DNA of 6,064 bases, from the NCBI GenBank assembly GCA_023382535.1, contig JAHDWA010000028.1, positions 110,980-117,043 on the forward strand, in the 5' to 3' direction. The notes under the pieces are model-generated. The model saw only the letters and a list, made by a program, of their open reading frames with translations, made no database searches and was not told where the DNA came from. The stretch is from Anaerolineae bacterium (GTDB lineage: Bacteria > Chloroflexota > Anaerolineae > 4572-78 > J111). Both the position numbers and the translations under genes were made by a program. This document shows, in pieces, positions 1 through 5,244 of the stretch (positions are counted from its first letter, which is position 1; each line of letters starts with the position of its first letter).

Positions 1-371
1 TGCTCGCTGCCGGTTTTGCGCCAAACGTGGAACCGCCAGCCGCGGAAAGGCCAGTACCAGGTATCGTGAAACAGCCAGAGCCGGTCCAGCAGGGCATGCC
101 CATTAAAAGCCAGCAGGTAGGGCCATCCGGCCGGCCGCCGCCAGAGAGCGACCCCCAGCACCGCCAGATGAACCAGCAGGGTATGGGCAAACAACACGGC
201 GGCCCGGTAGCGCGGGTAAAAGTAGAGCGCTGCCAGGGGTTTGTCAATTAAATCCGGCCCGGTGGCAGCCACGGTCAGCAAGCGGTAGTCAATTTTTTGC
301 AGGGCCGGAACTCGCTCTCTGAGCAAATCACAGGCGGCCAGCGTATAAGTTATGTGACTTTGTGGGAGCAT
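1..371 (-). CDS. Partial DUF457/YdjM-like membrane-bound metal-dependent hydrolase (N-terminal 123 residues)
   Basis: This gene reads leftward and leaves the window at position 1, so only about 123 N-terminal residues are visible. They begin MLPQSHITYTLAACDLL. Motifs that fit the DUF457/YdjM family of small inner-membrane proteins called metal-dependent hydrolases are a near-N-terminal His (H6), the GPDLIDK motif at residues 38-44 (D40, D43), a His in a hydrophobic stretch (H63, segment about 57-76) and NGHALLD at 90-96 (H92, D96). His and Asp at these spots are the presumed metal ligands; the true substrate of the family is not well established. The ATG at 371 is preferred because an in-frame TGA lies a few codons upstream and the family normally starts just before this His. 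No clear Shine-Dalgarno sequence precedes it. The gene is divergent from the small gene at 584. Family placement is by motif pattern only. Confidence 0.75.
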   Translation of the reverse strand, partial: MLPQSHITYTLAACDLLRERVPALQKIDYRLLTVAATGPDLIDKPLAALYFYPRYRAAVLFAHTLLVHLAVLGVALWRRPAGWPYLLAFNGHALLDRLWLFHDTWYWPFRGWRFHVWRKTGSE

Positions 372-484
372 AGGGTTATCAATTTGTAATCAGACTGTAA
401 CCGCCGAACAAACAAAACTGGGGTATACTAAAGTCCTGAGAGACTGTCCTTGTGAGAGCAAGCCCCACCAGCAGTTAGCCAAGC

Positions 485-503
485 GACGGTTACCAGACGG
501 TTA
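485..503. repeat. Direct repeat GACGGTTA, 11-bp period (possible regulator site)
   Basis: GACGGTTA occurs exactly at 485-492 and again at 496-503, so the two copies sit one helical turn apart. A partial echo, CGTTACC, follows at 517-523, resembling the GGTTACC at 488-494. An 11-bp period is typical of tandem binding by winged-helix response regulators of the OmpR/PhoB type. The site lies downstream of the only candidate -10 box, so if it is an operator it would repress or act in the leader. Two short copies could also be chance. Confidence 0.35.
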
Positions 504-570
504 AAGACAAGGTATTCGTTACCAACCCATCAAGAAGAGCTTCAGTACTTGTGATATAGTTGGCTCGTAG

Positions 571-576
571 AAGGAG
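571..576 (+). promoter_or_regulatory. Shine-Dalgarno sequence AAGGAG for the 584 gene
   Basis: AAGGAG is a near-perfect ribosome binding site placed 7 nt before the ATG at 584. It is the main evidence that the short reading frame behind it is translated. TGGCT at 561-565 can pair with AGCCA at 580-584, which would put the site in a small loop and close the stem on the start codon; a 5-bp stem is weak. Confidence 0.6.
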
Positions 577-583
577 CTAAGCC

Positions 584-796
584 ATGAATAGTTATGACGG
601 GATTATGAGCAGTGATCGCGATCATATTATGGCCAACACCTGGCGCCTGATCTTCGATCGCACCGCCCGACCGTCCTCCACCTCCCTCCCTTCCTCCGCA
701 ATTTCCGACTTCTCGATTTTAGAACAACTTTTGCCCGAATACCGCCTGATTGGCCTCAGCCTGGCGGACAAGAACAAAGCACGCCGTTTCAATTAA
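584..796 (+). CDS. Small hypothetical protein, 70 aa
   Basis: I do not recognise this protein. The case for a real gene is the AAGGAG site 7 nt upstream of the ATG, GC-rich third codon positions like the neighbours, and a fit into otherwise empty sequence: it ends 6 nt before the end of the converging BchI-like gene. The product has an acidic and polar N-terminus with several Met, an internal MANTWRLIFDRTARPS stretch, a Ser/Pro-rich middle (about residues 27-43), a hydrophobic patch around ILEQLLPEYRLIGLSLA, and a basic end (KNKARRFN). No signal peptide or membrane segment is evident and no metal or catalytic motif is visible. It could be a small regulatory or adaptor protein, or a decayed remnant. 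No terminator separates it from the converging gene, so the transcripts probably overlap. Confidence 0.5.
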   Translation: MNSYDGIMSSDRDHIMANTWRLIFDRTARPSSTSLPSSAISDFSILEQLLPEYRLIGLSLADKNKARRFN

Positions 797-802
797 ATCT
801 CA

Positions 803-2071
803 TTACGGCTCTACTTTGGGCGAGGCTGCCGCTTCAGCAGGCGTTTCATCCTGGGCGCTTTGGCCATTAGGCGAAGCCGTTTCCTTGGCCGAAGGGGAGG
901 ATTTGGCGCGCGCCCTGGGGCTGCTCCTCTTTTTGCTGCCCTTGATCACGGCCTGGATTTTGGCATCTTCCTCCTGTTGAGCAGCAAAATATTTGCCGGC
1001 AAAGTCGGTTTGGCGCTGGCGCAGGGCCAAGGGGGCGACCAGCCGCAGATCATCCAGGGTCACCTCCAGGCGATCGTCGGCGGCGGCCAAAGCGCGCGCT
1101 GCTTCCAACAGGGTCATCTCGGCGCGGTGGCTGTCAATTTTTAGCTGTTCAATCCAGCGCAGACCTTCAGCTTCGACTCCTTCGCCAAAGACCACATGCG
1201 GCAGCCGCTTGCGGGCCTCGACCACTTCAAAAGCCGCCGCATCGGTTTCCGCCGCCCAATCCAGTACAAATTTGTAAGGTTTTTCCTTATAGGCTTTGGC
1301 CCGGTGATAAATCTCCAATCGCTCGGCAACATCACCGGCCCCCCGCACCAGCACCCGCAGGCCAAAACGATCCTGAATTTGCGGGCGCAAATTGCCCTCT
1401 TCCGGGTTCATCGAACCAACCAGGGTCAAGCGCGAGCGATAGGTGGCGGCCAGCGGCCCCCGGCGAACAGTGTACTGGCCCTGGGCAGCAGCATCCAGGA
1501 TCGCGTCAATAATCATGTCGTCCAACAAATTGACTTCGTCAATATAGAGCAGATTTTGGTCAGCCTGCGATAAAATACCCCGCTCCAGTAAAACCCGCTG
1601 CTGCTCCAAAGCAACCCGCTCGCTGATGCCGCCGACCACGTCATCCAGGCGCGCATTGAGCGGCAGTTCAACCAGCCGCATTAGCTCAGGGGTGGTAATC
1701 GGGTCGCCCATGCCCAGTTTTTGGGCGCACTCGCTGCACACTCCGTCTATACCATAACGATACAAGTCTTCCGGCTCGCAGCCGTATTCACACGTACTGC
1801 GCTCGACGACCGGCATCAAATCAACCAGGCCGCGTACCGCCGTAGTCTTGGCCGTGCCTCGCGCCCCAATCAGCAAGACGCCGCCCATCGCCCGGTTGAT
1901 GAGGGCCAGGATCAACGCCATCTTCATCTCCGACTGACCGACGATCGCCAGGAATGGATAGCGCAGGTTGCCGGCTAATCCCCGGTCGCGGTCTTTAACC
2001 GCTTTCATAACCGCCGCCGCCGGCCCTTTGGAATAGAGTATTTCTAAGAGTTGTGATCTACGTTTAGCCAT
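803..2071 (-). CDS. Magnesium-chelatase subunit I (BchI/ChlI) family AAA+ ATPase
   Basis: This 422-residue protein belongs to the BchI/ChlI AAA+ ATPases, which in chlorophyll synthesis drive Mg insertion into protoporphyrin with BchD and BchH; homologues in non-phototrophs work with VWA proteins or cobaltochelatases. Visible landmarks are the family entry YPFLAIVGQ (38-46), Walker A GARGTAKT (69-76, K75), four Cys at 94, 98, 112 and 115 where the family has its Cys cluster, VELPLNA (134-140), Walker B LLYIDEVN (174-181; D178, E179), sensor-1 SMNPEEG (220-226, N222), RPQIQDRFG (229-237, probable arginine finger R235) and a sensor-2-like R316. Residues 378-422 are an extra Lys/Arg/Ser/Pro-rich then acidic tail beyond the usual end near 350. 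No BchD, BchH, CobN or VWA gene is visible, so the substrate cannot be inferred. The ATG at 2071 has no Shine-Dalgarno sequence; the DNA before it is the pyrimidine-rich strand of the heptad repeat. A start at Met22 would keep the whole ATPase domain. The gene follows the amidase in the same direction. Confidence 0.9.
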   Translation of the reverse strand: MAKRRSQLLEILYSKGPAAAVMKAVKDRDRGLAGNLRYPFLAIVGQSEMKMALILALINRAMGGVLLIGARGTAKTTAVRGLVDLMPVVERSTCEYGCEPEDLYRYGIDGVCSECAQKLGMGDPITTPELMRLVELPLNARLDDVVGGISERVALEQQRVLLERGILSQADQNLLYIDEVNLLDDMIIDAILDAAAQGQYTVRRGPLAATYRSRLTLVGSMNPEEGNLRPQIQDRFGLRVLVRGAGDVAERLEIYHRAKAYKEKPYKFVLDWAAETDAAAFEVVEARKRLPHVVFGEGVEAEGLRWIEQLKIDSHRAEMTLLEAARALAAADDRLEVTLDDLRLVAPLALRQRQTDFAGKYFAAQQEEDAKIQAVIKGSKKRSSPRARAKSSPSAKETASPNGQSAQDETPAEAAASPKVEP

Positions 2072-2077
2072 AGTACA

Positions 2078-2162
2078 GGGAGTAGGGAGTAAGAAGTAGG
2101 AAGTAGGGGGGAAGAAAATTCTTACTCCTCGCCGAACGGCAGCCCCTACTTCCTACTCCCTA
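2078..2162. repeat. Heptanucleotide inverted-repeat element (GGGAGTA family)
   Basis: The left half is an in-phase run of 7-mers: GGGAGTA (2078-2084), GGGAGTA (2085-2091), AGAAGTA (2092-2098), GGAAGTA (2099-2105), then G-rich decay. The right half is the same family reversed, ending TACTTCC then TACTCCC at 2147-2160. AGTAGGAAGTAGGGG at 2095-2109 is an exact inverted match to 2143-2157, and GGAGTAAGAA at 2086-2095 an exact match to 2119-2128, so two competing stems exist. The centre holds GCCGAACGGC at 2131-2140, a small stem of its own. The element starts at the amidase stop codon and ends just before the BchI-like start, filling the spacer. It resembles the short tandem heptanucleotide repeats known from cyanobacteria, but with inverted halves. 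It lacks a U-tract, so it is not a classic terminator. Confidence 0.8.
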
Positions 2163-3290
2163 TTATGATTTGGGTGGAATTTTTAGGACCTGCCCGGGGC
2201 GCAGGCGGCTGGGGTCGCTCAGGATATCCTGGTTGGCTTCAAAGATAACCGGCCATAATTGGGCATCGCCGTACAATTGGCGGGCAATCAACGACAGAGT
2301 ATCGCCCGGCTGAACGGTGTAAGTTCGCCATGAACCCGGCGGCGGTGCAGGTTGGCCGGGTTTGGTTAAAAAACGCAGGCCGGCTTCAGCCAATTTATCC
2401 AACGTTGTCTGGGCGGCGGGTGGGTCGCCGTCAATACGTTGGACCAGTTTAGCCCCACCGACACGCAGCCGGGCCAGTTGGTCGTCGCTAATCGTTTCGG
2501 GATTACCAACCACCGTCACATAGGGCCAGCGCCCCCGTGCTTCGTCAACCGCAAAGCTGACGTCAGGTTGAAATTTCCAGATATAGGCCATCGCCGCGTT
2601 GAAATATTTGTCGGTGTCAGGCAATAAGAGGACATGCTCACCGGGAGCCACGCTGGAGGGAATATCAGGTTGTGGCCCCGGTTCAGTCTCGTCGGCAGTA
2701 CGCAGCGCCGCTCGAATTTGGGCCGGGTCAAGATTAGAGCCGGGGCAGGTGGTCGCATTGCCAGCCAACTCGCGGTGGCCCCGCACATTCTCGACCGGGA
2801 TGTTATACTTTTTCCGTAGTTGCTGCAGCAAGGCCAGCAGCGATTGCATTTGAACCTCGCCGGGGCTGGTGAAATTGTTAGGGATGGGCTGAGTGCGCCC
2901 GGCGTCATCACGATAGGTGCGCCCCTGGCTGAACCAGCCGGCCAGGCAGACGGCCAGGTAGTGATTGTTCCAATACTGGCCCTGTTCCAAACCTTCGGAA
3001 TTATCCGGGTCGGCAAAACCGGCGTGGTAGGCGGCGATTTTTTCGTCCAGGGCATATTCAACGTCGCCGCTGCCGGTGATAACATAATTGTATCCGCCGT
3101 GCGCCCAACCGCGCTGATTTACGTGATAATCAAAGAAGGTGTGGGCATCGCCAAGGGGCGCGCCGCTTGTTCGATCAGCCGTGGCGGAATGATGAACGGC
3201 AATGCCCAGAATTGGGCCGGTGCGCTGCCAGTCTTTATAATTTGCGTAGTTTGGCATCTCTGCCCGCACATCTTTGATCTTTAAGTCCAT
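2163..3290 (-). CDS. N-acetylmuramoyl-L-alanine amidase (Amidase_2/PGRP fold) with C-terminal LysM
   Basis: This 375-residue enzyme should cut the bond between N-acetylmuramic acid and L-alanine in peptidoglycan, using zinc. The Amidase_2 domain spans about 25-195: GIAVHHSA (H33/H34) supplies the first zinc ligand, GGYNYVI (65-71) the Tyr region, AYHAG (H89) a conserved His, RGHREL (H172) the second ligand and TTCPG (C182) the third, as in T7 lysozyme. A Pro/Glu linker follows, then an unassigned domain at about 213-310, then a full LysM at about 323-371 (TYTVQPGDTLSLIA to LRPGQVLKIP) for binding glycan. There is no signal peptide: the N-terminus MDLKIKDVRAEMPNY is polar. That is phage-endolysin-like, or it acts on internalised muropeptides, or export is non-classical. 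AGGA at 3299-3302 (minus strand) is 8 nt before the ATG and supports this start. Transcription may continue into the BchI-like gene. Confidence 0.93.
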   Translation of the reverse strand: MDLKIKDVRAEMPNYANYKDWQRTGPILGIAVHHSATADRTSGAPLGDAHTFFDYHVNQRGWAHGGYNYVITGSGDVEYALDEKIAAYHAGFADPDNSEGLEQGQYWNNHYLAVCLAGWFSQGRTYRDDAGRTQPIPNNFTSPGEVQMQSLLALLQQLRKKYNIPVENVRGHRELAGNATTCPGSNLDPAQIRAALRTADETEPGPQPDIPSSVAPGEHVLLLPDTDKYFNAAMAYIWKFQPDVSFAVDEARGRWPYVTVVGNPETISDDQLARLRVGGAKLVQRIDGDPPAAQTTLDKLAEAGLRFLTKPGQPAPPPGSWRTYTVQPGDTLSLIARQLYGDAQLWPVIFEANQDILSDPSRLRPGQVLKIPPKS

Positions 3291-3326
3291 AGCTTTTATC
3301 CTGGAGGGAAATTTCTACATAATACT

Positions 3327-3355
3327 ATTTTACATAGAAACTGGGCCTGGCACAA
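3327..3355 (-). promoter_or_regulatory. Candidate promoter for the amidase gene
   Basis: On the minus strand, TAAAAT (plus positions 3327-3332) fits a -10 box, with TTGTGC (3350-3355) as a poor -35 exactly 17 bp upstream. The -10 match is good and the -35 matches at only three of six positions. It lies downstream of the terminator at 3378-3410, so it would give the amidase its own transcript. Confidence 0.35.
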
Positions 3356-3377
3356 GCTTCAACAGAGCAGTCAGCCC

Positions 3378-3410
3378 AAAACAAAAAGGGCTGCCCCCCG
3401 GCAACCCTTT
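3378..3410 (-). terminator. Intrinsic (Rho-independent) terminator, leftward
   Basis: Read on the minus strand, AAAGGG-T-TGCC closes over a GGGG loop with GGCA-G-CCCTTT, a stem of ten pairs plus one G-T type pair. It is followed directly by a T-rich run (TTTTTGTTTT) ending at 3378. The U-tract is on the minus side only, so it ends leftward transcripts, i.e. those of the 37-residue gene whose stop codon lies about 24 bp upstream. It separates that gene from the amidase. Confidence 0.85.
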
Positions 3411-3433
3411 CAGTGTTTCGAGAACAAAGTAAA

Positions 3434-3547
3434 TTACTCCCCTTTACCTCGACTCATCATGCCGAGGGCGACAAAAACACCCAACAGGGCAGCAGCACTC
3501 AGAGCGATATTGATGATGAGCAGCGTGACGATAAGACCTTCATTCAT
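3434..3547 (-). CDS. 37-aa single-pass membrane peptide, unknown function
   Basis: The product starts MNEGLIVTLLIINIALSAAA and ends ALGMMSRGKGE. Residues 5-31 form one uninterrupted hydrophobic helix rich in Leu, Ile, Ala and Val, with an acidic N-end (E3) and a basic C-end (R33, K35). By the positive-inside rule the C-terminus should face the cytoplasm. The start is fixed by an AGGAAGGG purine run whose AAGGG lies 8 nt before the ATG (3556-3560); the ATG a few bases upstream runs straight into a stop. A fully consensus promoter sits about 115 nt upstream and an intrinsic terminator about 24 nt downstream, so this is a complete one-gene unit. Homologues are not known to me. It could be a small subunit or stabiliser of a membrane complex, a holin- or toxin-like peptide, or part of a regulatory RNA. 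The neighbouring amidase makes a link to the envelope possible but not shown. Confidence 0.72.
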   Translation of the reverse strand: MNEGLIVTLLIINIALSAAALLGVFVALGMMSRGKGE

Positions 3548-3589
3548 AGCACATTCCCTTCCTCATTGAGATTTATAGAGCAGGTTTCA

Positions 3590-3659
3590 CAGGTTGCAAG
3601 TTATGAATTGTCAGTTGCGATGACCCACTGGCCGCTTGCAGCCTGTTACTTGCAGCAAC
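3590..3659. repeat. Degenerate heptad inverted repeat (CAGGTTG family) in the small-gene leader
   Basis: The plus strand reads in 7-base steps CAGGTTG, CAAGTTA, TGAATTG, TCAGTTG from 3590 to 3617. After a short centre come CCGCTTG, CAGCCTG, TTACTTG, CAGCAAC from 3632 to 3659. The first half resembles CAGGTTG and the second its complement family CAACCTG/CAACTTG, so the halves can pair imperfectly (GTTGCAAGT against ACTTGCAGCAAC). The architecture is that of the element at 2078-2162 with a different 7-mer. It lies between the promoter and the ribosome binding site of the 37-residue gene, so it would be transcribed as a structured leader. Confidence 0.5.
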
Positions 3660-3667
3660 TCTCCCCT

Positions 3668-3695
3668 ATTATACGCATCCGGCAACAGGTGTCAA
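3668..3695 (-). promoter_or_regulatory. Fully consensus sigma-70 promoter for the 37-aa gene
   Basis: On the minus strand, TTGACA (plus 3690-3695) and TATAAT (plus 3668-3673) both match the housekeeping consensus at six of six positions, 16 bp apart. Transcription should begin near 3661 and run left into a leader of about 113 nt before the ATG at 3547. Such a perfect pair is rare and suggests strong or tightly repressed expression. Confidence 0.85.
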
Positions 3696-3730
3696 TGCCG
3701 GGGTATGTCTCAAATTTTGGGCAGAGGTGG

Positions 3731-3748
3731 CAGGTTTTTAAAAACCTG
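3731..3748. promoter_or_regulatory. Perfect 18-bp palindrome, candidate shared operator
   Basis: CAGGTTTTTAAAAACCTG is an exact palindrome with no spacer. It lies between two divergent promoters: its left edge is 35 bp from the -35 box of the leftward promoter and its right edge 14 bp from the -35 box of the rightward one. That is a normal place for a dimeric regulator to act on both. It lacks a loop and a directly following U-tract, so it is a poor terminator, although TTTTT does follow at 3756-3760. The regulator is unknown. Confidence 0.55.
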
Positions 3749-3762
3749 ACCGCTCTTTTTAA

Positions 3763-3791
3763 TTGACTTAATCGGTATCTTTGATTATCAT
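3763..3791 (+). promoter_or_regulatory. Sigma-70-type promoter for the E2 gene
   Basis: TTGACT at 3763-3768 and TATCAT at 3786-3791 each match the consensus at five of six positions and are exactly 17 bp apart. The start point would be near 3798, giving a leader of about 50 nt to the ATG at 3848. The palindrome at 3731-3748 is just upstream of the -35 box, a usual activator position. Confidence 0.7.
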
Positions 3792-3847
3792 GCCTCCGCG
3801 CGCTTTTCCACAGCCAGTTAACTCTAGACATAGATCGGGATGAATCA

Positions 3848-5149
3848 ATGCAGATTATCATGCCAAAATTGGGCCTGACCATGACCGAGGGAACCCTGAC
3901 CCGCTGGCGCAAAGCCGAAGGCGACCCGGTTGAGCCAGGCGAGATTTTGTTTGAATTTGAAAGCGAAAAGTCAGCGCTGGAGTTTGAGTCCCCCACCGCC
4001 GGAATATTGAGCGAAATCCTGGTCGCAGCCGGCCAGACGGTGCCCTGTGGCACGCCCGTGTGCCGGGTGGGGGAGGGAGGCCAACCTGCCCGTGCTTCTG
4101 CTGCGCCTGCGTTTCAAAAACCAGCCGTCCCTCAAACCACTTCCCCGCTTTCGGTCGAAAACCAGGCCAATCGCCTGCCCGCAACGCCTCGGGCCAAAGC
4201 CCGCGCTCACGAGCTGCACGTGGATTTGCCCCAACTTCAGGGCAGCGGCCCTGACGGGCGGATTCAACTGGTTGACGTCGAGCAGTGGTGGGCCGGCCAA
4301 CCTAAAGAAGCGCCTGCGCCCAAGCTGACTCCCGTTGCCCGGCGTATGGCGGCGGAACAGCAGCTTGACCCGGCTGCGGTGGTCGGCGGCGCGCATGTGG
4401 GCCGCATTACCAAAGAGGATGTAGTCCGGGCCTCCCAGACCGTTTCACCGGCTCTACCAGGCGAATTAATCCCATTGAGTACAACCCGCCAGGTAATTGC
4501 CCAGCGGCTCAGTCAAAGTGCTTTTACCGCGCCGCATGTCACGCTTTTCACCGAGGCAGAGGCGACTTACCTGGTTGAAGCCAGGATGCAGCTCAACGCC
4601 GAATTACCCCCGGAGCAAAAGATCAGCTACAATACCCTGCTGGTCGCCATCTGCGCCAAAACACTGCGCGAGCAGCCCCAGTTCAATGCGATCTTCGACC
4701 AGGCGGCCAACGGGATTCGCTTACAGCCGGAGATCAATATTGCGCTGGCCGTTGACACCGAACGCGGTTTGACCACCCCGGTGCTGGCCCGGGTGGACAC
4801 CTTGAGTTTAACGGCGATTCAGCAGGGTTATGCCGCCCTGGTTGAACGGGCTGCGGATGGCCAGTTGCGTCCTGAGGATCTGGCCGGCGGTACCTTCACC
4901 CTGACTAATCTAGGCGCGTTTGAAGTTGACGGCTTCACCCCGATCATCAATCCACCCCAACTCGCTATTTTGGGGGTCGGGCGGATTGTGGCCAAACCCG
5001 TCGTCTACCAGAACGAGGTGGTCATCCGGCAGATAATGGCCCTCAGCCTTAGCTTCGACCACCGCGCCATTGACGGCGCGCCCGCCGCCAAATTTTTACA
5101 GCGTATCAAACAGTTGGTTGAACGGCCGTTTGCATTAATGCTGTTATAA
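3848..5149 (+). CDS. 2-oxoacid dehydrogenase E2 component (dihydrolipoamide acyltransferase) with two E3-binding domains
   Basis: This 433-residue protein is the core of a pyruvate, branched-chain or acetoin dehydrogenase complex; it takes an acyl group on a lipoyl arm and passes it to CoA. The lipoyl domain covers about 1-75, with the modified lysine K41 in FESEKSALEFESP. After an Ala/Pro linker come two peripheral-subunit-binding domains: about 111-147 (ATPRAKARAHELHVDL then GSGPDGRI) and about 158-194 (LTPVARRMAAEQQLDP then GRITKEDV). The catalytic domain runs from about 206 to the end, with FTLTNLGAFEVDGFTPIINPP (349-370) and the active-site motif DHRAIDG (404-410; H405, D409). The ATG at 3848 gives the standard MPKLGLTMTEG start; the ribosome site CGGGA at 3836-3840 is modest. 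No E1 or E3 gene is in view, so the substrate cannot be fixed. It diverges from the 37-residue gene and precedes the flavoprotein by 95 bp. Confidence 0.93.
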   Translation: MQIIMPKLGLTMTEGTLTRWRKAEGDPVEPGEILFEFESEKSALEFESPTAGILSEILVAAGQTVPCGTPVCRVGEGGQPARASAAPAFQKPAVPQTTSPLSVENQANRLPATPRAKARAHELHVDLPQLQGSGPDGRIQLVDVEQWWAGQPKEAPAPKLTPVARRMAAEQQLDPAAVVGGAHVGRITKEDVVRASQTVSPALPGELIPLSTTRQVIAQRLSQSAFTAPHVTLFTEAEATYLVEARMQLNAELPPEQKISYNTLLVAICAKTLREQPQFNAIFDQAANGIRLQPEINIALAVDTERGLTTPVLARVDTLSLTAIQQGYAALVERAADGQLRPEDLAGGTFTLTNLGAFEVDGFTPIINPPQLAILGVGRIVAKPVVYQNEVVIRQIMALSLSFDHRAIDGAPAAKFLQRIKQLVERPFALMLL

Positions 5150-5157
5150 TTTTTTTG

Positions 5158-5194
5158 TTGCGTATTGCGTGTTCCGTTAAGATTACGCACCACG
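5158..5194. repeat. Short heptad inverted repeat (TTGCGTA family)
   Basis: Three 7-mers in phase, TTGCGTA (5158-5164), TTGCGTG (5165-5171) and TTCCGTT (5172-5178), are followed by reversed copies of the same family, TTACGCA (5183-5189) and CACG. TGCGTA at 5159-5164 pairs exactly with TACGCA at 5184-5189. It is the third spacer in this window with 7-base steps in inverted halves, shorter and weaker than that at 2078-2162. It sits right after the E2 stop codon, where a T7 run at 5150-5156 also lies. Confidence 0.5.
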
Positions 5195-5244
5195 AATTCT
5201 GCTGTTTTGCTACTAAAATCTAATTTCAGGAAGGATCTCCAACC

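Larger units (their letters stand above)
372..583. other. Divergent intergenic spacer, probable control region
   Basis: This 212-bp spacer separates the leftward DUF457-like gene from the rightward small gene. It holds a TATACT hexamer at 424-429 that could be a plus-strand -10 box, but no acceptable -35 lies 16-18 bp upstream, so the promoter is weak or needs an activator. Downstream of it lie the GACGGTTA direct repeats listed separately. No RNA family was recognised. Confidence 0.4.
3291..3433. other. Leader between the amidase start and the small membrane gene
   Basis: This non-coding stretch holds the amidase ribosome binding site, a possible amidase promoter and the intrinsic terminator of the small gene to the right. 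It also has TTTCTA at 3312-3317 facing TAGAAA at 3335-3340, an inverted pair that straddles the candidate -10 box and could be an operator. No further reading frame is convincing. Confidence 0.5.

Noticed and set aside
27..251. A 74-codon plus-strand frame at the left edge
   Set aside because: It is antisense to the partial DUF457-like gene, whose minus-strand frame holds the conserved His/Asp motifs; the plus product is low-complexity Pro/Gln-rich.
860..1978. Several open plus-strand frames across the BchI-like gene, up to 125 codons
   Set aside because: They lie opposite a gene with intact AAA+ motifs, and their products show no family motif. They are the usual open antisense frames of GC-rich coding DNA.
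2078..2162. A CRISPR array or insertion sequence in the repeat-rich spacer
   Set aside because: The units are 7 bp without unique spacers, and there are no terminal repeats with a transposase frame.
2516..3085. A 189-codon minus-strand frame inside the amidase
   Set aside because: It overlaps the amidase in a shifted frame and has no family motifs, while the amidase frame carries all zinc residues and LysM.
3413..3766. A 117-codon plus-strand frame across the control region
   Set aside because: It runs through the terminator's edge, the antisense of the 37-residue gene, the consensus promoter and the palindrome, and its product has no recognisable domain or ribosome site.
5121..5156. Possible terminator after the E2 gene: palindromes AACGGCCGTT and GCATTAATGC followed by seven T
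   Set aside because: Both palindromes lack a loop and lie within the last codons of the gene. The stems would be very short and separated from the T run, so termination here is doubtful.
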